Shown here one piece after another: positions 61,058 to 64,000 of a stretch of 64,000 nt of DNA (the stretch's first letter is position 1; every line of letters begins with the position of its first letter). The notes beneath the pieces are model-generated. The model saw nothing but the letters and a program-made list of their open reading frames with translations. It was not told the origin of the DNA and made no database searches. A program made the position numbers and the translations under genes. Source of the stretch: Entoloma clypeatum (taxonomy: Eukaryota > Basidiomycota > Agaricomycetes > Agaricales > Entolomataceae); assembly GCA_963565915.1 (NCBI GenBank), contig OY751487.1, forward strand, positions 2,480,001 to 2,544,000, in the 5' to 3' direction.

Positions 61058-62676
61058 CAGTGCCTCACAAAACTGATTCAATGTTTGCTACTTTATGAAT
61101 ACCTTCAAAATAACTTTGCAAATAATGCCAATCAAAAGAAGGTACTGGTACCTGGTTAAAAGTTCTGCTTCAGGACTCTCGGAATCTGCAATAATTATGT
61201 AATTCCCATAAAAAATGATCAATATATGATCAAATTACTCCAGGGACTCATTGAATCAGTTTTGTGAGCATGTACAATAAATACAGTATTTTATACTTTA
61301 GTACTTGGTATTACCCCTCTTAGCTTTGATTACTGCCTCTACCCTTCTTGGCATACTTTCTATCAGGTTTTGACACACTTCTGGCTCTATATTATTCCAC
61401 ACCTCTGCTGCTCTGTCCCAAATCTCCCAGACTCCCTTGGGTGGTGTTGGATATTCATTCAACTTCCTTTTAATATGAACCCAGAGGTGTTCAATAGGAT
61501 TGAGGTCTGGGGACTGTGCAGGCCAATCCAGCAGAGCAATATTCTTGCTGTCCATCCATTTTTTGGCCTTCTTGGAGGTGTGCTTGGGGTCATTGTCCTG
61601 CTAAAAAATGATCTCCTCTTCAGAGATTCCACTCTCCTCCATGCTGGGCAGCAAATTGTCCTCCAAAATGGACACATACTGATCAGCATCCATCCTCCCC
61701 TCAACCTCTGCAAGTCTCCCCACACCTTCCCAACCCATACAACCCCAAACCATAATATTTCCTCCCCCAAACTTGACTGTGCCCTGAACCTCTCTTTCAA
61801 TAAGCCCCTCACCCTTCTTTTTCCAGACCCATTCCTTGCCATCTGACCCAAACCTGTTGATTTTGGTCTCATCTGGCCAAATGACCCTCTTCCAGTCCTC
61901 CACTGTCCATTCCCTGTGCTTCATAGCAAATGCCAACCGCCTCTTCCGATGTATGGCCTTTAAGAAAGATCTTTTCTTCTTTGTTACAGCCTTGAATTCA
62001 TGTTTTCTGAGAACCCTTCTCACAGTTTCTGGGGAGACAGGATTGGAGATGACAGTGTTAATGTGTTCGGTAGCCTGCACAGCATTGGAGGCTCTCCCTG
62101 AGGTGATTTGTGAAAGTATGTTTCATGTGTTGGTGGGAGAAAGCTTGGATGGACGACCACCAGAAGAGAGATTGTGATGAGGAAGAAGATTCTGAAGCAC
62201 TCTGGAGACAGTTGGTTGGCTGACACCCAGGTTAGAGGCAATATGACGAGTGGAGTGACCATTGGAGGCCAGAGAAAGAATGTTTTCCTTGTGGGAAGAG
62301 GAGATAGGGCACATGATTAATTATGGAGGCTGTTGAGGTTGGATTCTTCTCATACAACTTTTCTTGGCAACCCATCAGGGTTCTATTCAAGTTCCATCAG
62401 TAAGTCATGACAACTGGTTACCATACAACCAGTGAAGCATTTGATTCTGATAATTGCCATAGGTACTCACAAAACTGATTTAATGAGTTGCTGATTTAAT
62501 TTAATCATATCTCCATGGATTCTGATCTAAATCATATGATTCCTTTATATTCTGAAAGCCCTGAAGTAGGGCTTTCAATTATATACCAAAGGTTTAATTC
62601 AATTGGTATTCTTTGCAGAGTTATCTTGAAGGTATTCGAAAAGCAACAAACATTGAATCAGTTTTGTGAGGCACTG
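61058..62676 (-). mobile_element. Tc1/mariner element T3 (longer form)
   Basis: 1619 bp with TA duplications 61056-61057 and 62677-62678. It is exactly 38 bp longer than T1 and T2, explained by 29 bp near 62156-62184 and 9 bp near 61705 that those lack. Confidence 0.93.
61301..62314 (-). pseudogene. Tc1-type DD34E transposase of T3, two nonsense codons
   Basis: N-terminal HTH (HSTRHIASNLGVSQPTVSRVL) runs in frame into SSGGRPSKLSPTNT, the linker motif lost in T1/T2. A TGA (62123-62125) replaces the CGA codon of T1. Catalytic WPDETK follows, then a TAG (61601-61603) where T1 has CAG in FQQD, then NPIEHLW. Apart from these two substitutions the frame is continuous, so T3 keeps the ancestral layout of about 338 residues, a normal Tc1 length. 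Confidence 0.9.
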
Positions 62677-62875
62677 TATGATACTCTGGTACATAATTGA
62701 TATAGTCTGTATGCTTACTTCCTCCTGTGTAGCCATATTAAGGAGAAATGCGATGTTTTTTGAGTTTGTTTACATATATTTGATACATTTGATGTGCGAC
62801 ACATGCACATCATCCAATGTCAAATTGAGGCATCCACCCATTGCTCGCTCCGCAATGAGAGGCACACAGATATAA

Positions 62876-63180
62876 CAAAAATAACACAGTAATAATAGTA
62901 CAGATACAACAAAAATAGCACTGTAAACACAGATACAAAAAAATAACACTGTAATCATATGTTTTAGCTATGTTTTCACCATGTTTCACTCAATTCTTAA
63001 CCTTTGTGACTCTGAGCAAGAGTTTATATACAAGCTAGAAATGTATTCCACTCAGTTGTAGCTTCAAAACAAGCCTTAGACCAGTGAAATTGGACTATAA
63101 ATATCTAGAATATTATGCAGACTACTGAAAAATCTCCAAAAATTGTAGAATATTAGGGGGGGGGGGGGGTTGGAGGTGTA
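62876..63180. repeat. short AT-rich tandem repeat and G-run
   Basis: Three imperfect units of ACAAAAATAACACTGTAA type at 62873-62960, then unremarkable sequence and a G homopolymer near 63155. No gene. Confidence 0.55.
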
Positions 63181-63189
63181 TCCCAAAGG

Positions 63190-63383
63190 GCAAAAAGACT
63201 GGTCTAGACCTGTTTAGACCGGTCTTTTTGCGGTCTAAGTCAAAAAAAAAATCTAGACTGAACTGCAGTCTAAATTTTCTAAAACGTATAGACCTTAGAC
63301 CGCGGTTCAGTCCAATGTGGTCTATTTTTCAGTTCAGTTCAGTCTGGTTCAGGTCTATGTAGACTGAACCTTCGAACACTATC
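63190..63383 (+). mobile_element. hAT-type MITE fragment, 3' end
   Basis: GACTGGTCTAGACC motifs and the end GAACCTTCGAACACTA. Confidence 0.6.
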
Positions 63384-64000
63384 CATGGTCACCATCACCA
63401 GGTACCAAAGGACTCCCAGGGCCGCCGGCATCACTGCCCCTGAGGATGATGAACCTGCTGAGAAAAGCTCACAATTGTCAGAGCCGCTCAGCATTAAAAC
63501 AGCATGCTAGGTCACCTGATCCACACCTAGTCAGCTGCATTCACAACTTGGATTTAAACACTGCATTGTGCACCCTTTTGGGATTGCCATCTTTGTTTGT
63601 CACAAACCAAATATTCCCCATCCAAATGTGTTATTGTTGTATCATGCAACAAATCATAGTCAATCTGGGTTAATGTCTTAGAATGGTATTCTAATGACCT
63701 CTGAACATAAAATCGGATGTTCAAAACACATGTATCACCACATACAAAAGAACTACAATTGCAAGTCAAACACTTGACTATAAATTGCAATAATACTCGC
63801 ACAACAGTCGGCTTGATTATTTAATCACCTATAAATCTGTTTATGGAAATACCATTTCAGGGGAAGATCTACCGATCTCTATTAAACCCTAAATCGGAAT
63901 AAACCATATGTTGCTTAAGCCGCAATTATACTTTGCAATGCTCAGATATTATGGGATATCTTTGAGCGATCTAATACGTCCTCTATGATGCTAAACTAGA
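63384..64000. other. no recognised feature
   Basis: Open frames up to 82 codons without recognisable domains. Confidence 0.4.

Larger units (their letters stand above)
60536..62875 (+). repeat. dispersed repeat R, copy 2, split by T3
   Basis: 60536-61055 and 62679-62875 match 19855-20580. The Tc1 element sits at a TA of the repeat. No coding. Confidence 0.75.

Noticed and set aside
1..64000. Host protein-coding genes
   Set aside because: Every long open frame traces to a transposon, a repeat or an antisense shadow; remaining frames are short and without recognisable domains.
1..64000. tRNA or rRNA genes
   Set aside because: No clover-leaf consensus (A/B box pair with CCA-proximal stem) or rRNA core motif was recognised by eye; a dedicated scan could still find a degraded one.

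Overview
This window is a transposon graveyard from a eukaryotic, almost certainly fungal and probably agaricomycete (basidiomycete) genome. The grounds are chromodomain Ty3 elements, a Tad-like LINE tail, a DD34E Tc1 transposase, GT-AG introns of 49-50 nt with a split Zn2Cys6 cluster, and dense CGA-to-TGA decay. I found no convincing host gene, rRNA, tRNA or CRISPR array. The organism assignment is inference.

Layout. 1-1066: LINE tail, hAT-type MITE fragment and a 20-bp minisatellite. 1067-6378: decayed Ty3 element 'A' on the minus strand. 6382-8202: stacked fragments (MITE 'M', LTR, pol 3' end, antisense Zn2Cys6 ORF, minisatellite, MITE). 8203-19680: an unusual field of short hairpins, about 4 kb once the later insertions are removed: a hAT MITE (9713-10341), a Ty3 element 'C' (12036-17309) and a Tc1 element 'T1' (17559-19139). 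19681-28264: repeat 'R', a Ty3 fragment, several MITEs, minisatellites, an old Tc1 and another Zn2Cys6 ORF. 28265-30740: M element split by Tc1 'T2'. 30741-33870: 5' half of Ty3 'E' (minus). 33871-36890: 3' half of a C-family element. 38396-40213: a TIR element with 8-bp target duplication carrying a near-perfect 140-bp foldback. 41204-47806: complete Ty3 element 'G' with near-identical LTRs, gag, pol and a third ORF. 48137-51071: second A copy with nested solo LTR and a complete M element. 51510-55905: 3' half of the E family with an open pol, the antisense Zn2Cys6 ORF, an LTR, and the start of another gag. 55906-59192: decayed C-family element. 59554-63383: M, MITEs, solo LTR and Tc1 'T3' inside R. 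63384-64000: nothing recognised.

How the parts work together. The Ty3 families encode gag, protease, reverse transcriptase, RNase H and integrase with a chromodomain. Families A and C/G have a short stretch just after the 5' LTR complementary to a segment near the predicted transcript start, as expected of Tf1/sushi-type self-priming. Two kinds of accessory gene recur between pol and the 3' LTR: a sense-strand protein of about 120 aa in the C/G family, and an antisense Zn2Cys6 protein in the E family. Target duplications and empty sites give an insertion order for many elements.

The best candidates for something undescribed are the hairpin field (8203-19680), the antisense Zn2Cys6 accessory gene (54050-54908 and relatives), and the conserved third ORF (16502-16873, 41626-41988).
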